From assembly GCF_003254395.2 (NCBI RefSeq), contig NC_037648.1, forward strand, positions 4,009,868 through 4,073,867: 64,000 bases of DNA. Direction: 5' to 3'. The notes below the pieces were generated by a model that made no database searches, was not told the DNA's origin, and saw only the letters and a program-made list of their open reading frames with translations. This stretch comes from Apis mellifera. Taxonomy: Eukaryota; Arthropoda; Insecta; Hymenoptera; Apidae. A program made the translations under genes and the position numbers. Below, piece after piece: positions 63,901-64,000 of the stretch (position 1 is the stretch's first letter; each line of letters begins with the position of its first letter).

Positions 63901-64000
63901 AGTGAATATGATCTTGTGTAAGATAAAGGATATTAATGTACATATATGGATATAATATAATACATCTTTAGCAGATTTTAGAGGATAAAAATAAATAAAT
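63900..64000. other. AT-rich window end
   Basis: No feature noted. Confidence 0.6.

Overview
This window looks like a very AT-rich insect nuclear sequence, roughly four-fifths A+T by eye, with no recognisable intact gene. It has long runs of A and T, (AT)n and (AC)n microsatellites, frequent CpG in the less AT-rich patches, and a decayed mariner transposase. This suits intergenic or intronic DNA of a hymenopteran with an Apis-like base composition. That assignment is an inference from composition and mobile-element content; no species-diagnostic gene is present. None of the longer open frames resembles a protein family I know, and most start at TTG or GTG or overlap an equally open frame on the other strand.

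Layout. From 1 to 14 kb there is mostly AT desert with islands of higher complexity (about 300-710, 3730-3990, 5290-5870, 12360-12640). A possible TA-flanked inverted-repeat element lies at 3988-5275. From 14 to 24 kb there is another GC island (14620-14880), a divergent five-copy tandem array (15480-16540), and islands at 19980-20290, 21830-22270 and 23870-24130. The mariner relic is at 24560-24870, and a tandem array follows at 26180-26770. A long compound AC/AT/GT microsatellite sits at 27141-27258, then a frame-broken unidentified open region (28276-28690) and the most GC/CpG-rich patch (29750-30240).

From 30.8 kb there is a long foldback, then the largest divergent tandem array (31240-32390, about seven units of 123-169 bp). 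Farther on come an enhancer-like block (36620-36930), a third-of-a-kilobase-period style array with three anchors (37180-37700), and islands at 41110-41630, 42690-43040, 45100-45600, 47310-47710 and 50050-50350. A C-depleted GAT/AAT tract occupies 50550-50890. A structured island at 51540-52230 carries two abutting perfect hairpins. A TTAA-bounded 398-bp candidate piggyBac-like short element is at 54849-55246, followed by islands at 55480-55610, 57170-57910, 61660-61930 and 63430-63900.

There is no operon or pathway to describe. The coherent picture is a gene desert in which old transposons and several nucleosome-scale tandem duplications have decayed toward A+T, leaving spaced islands of complex sequence. 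Those islands are the best candidates for conserved regulatory DNA or small unrecognised exons.
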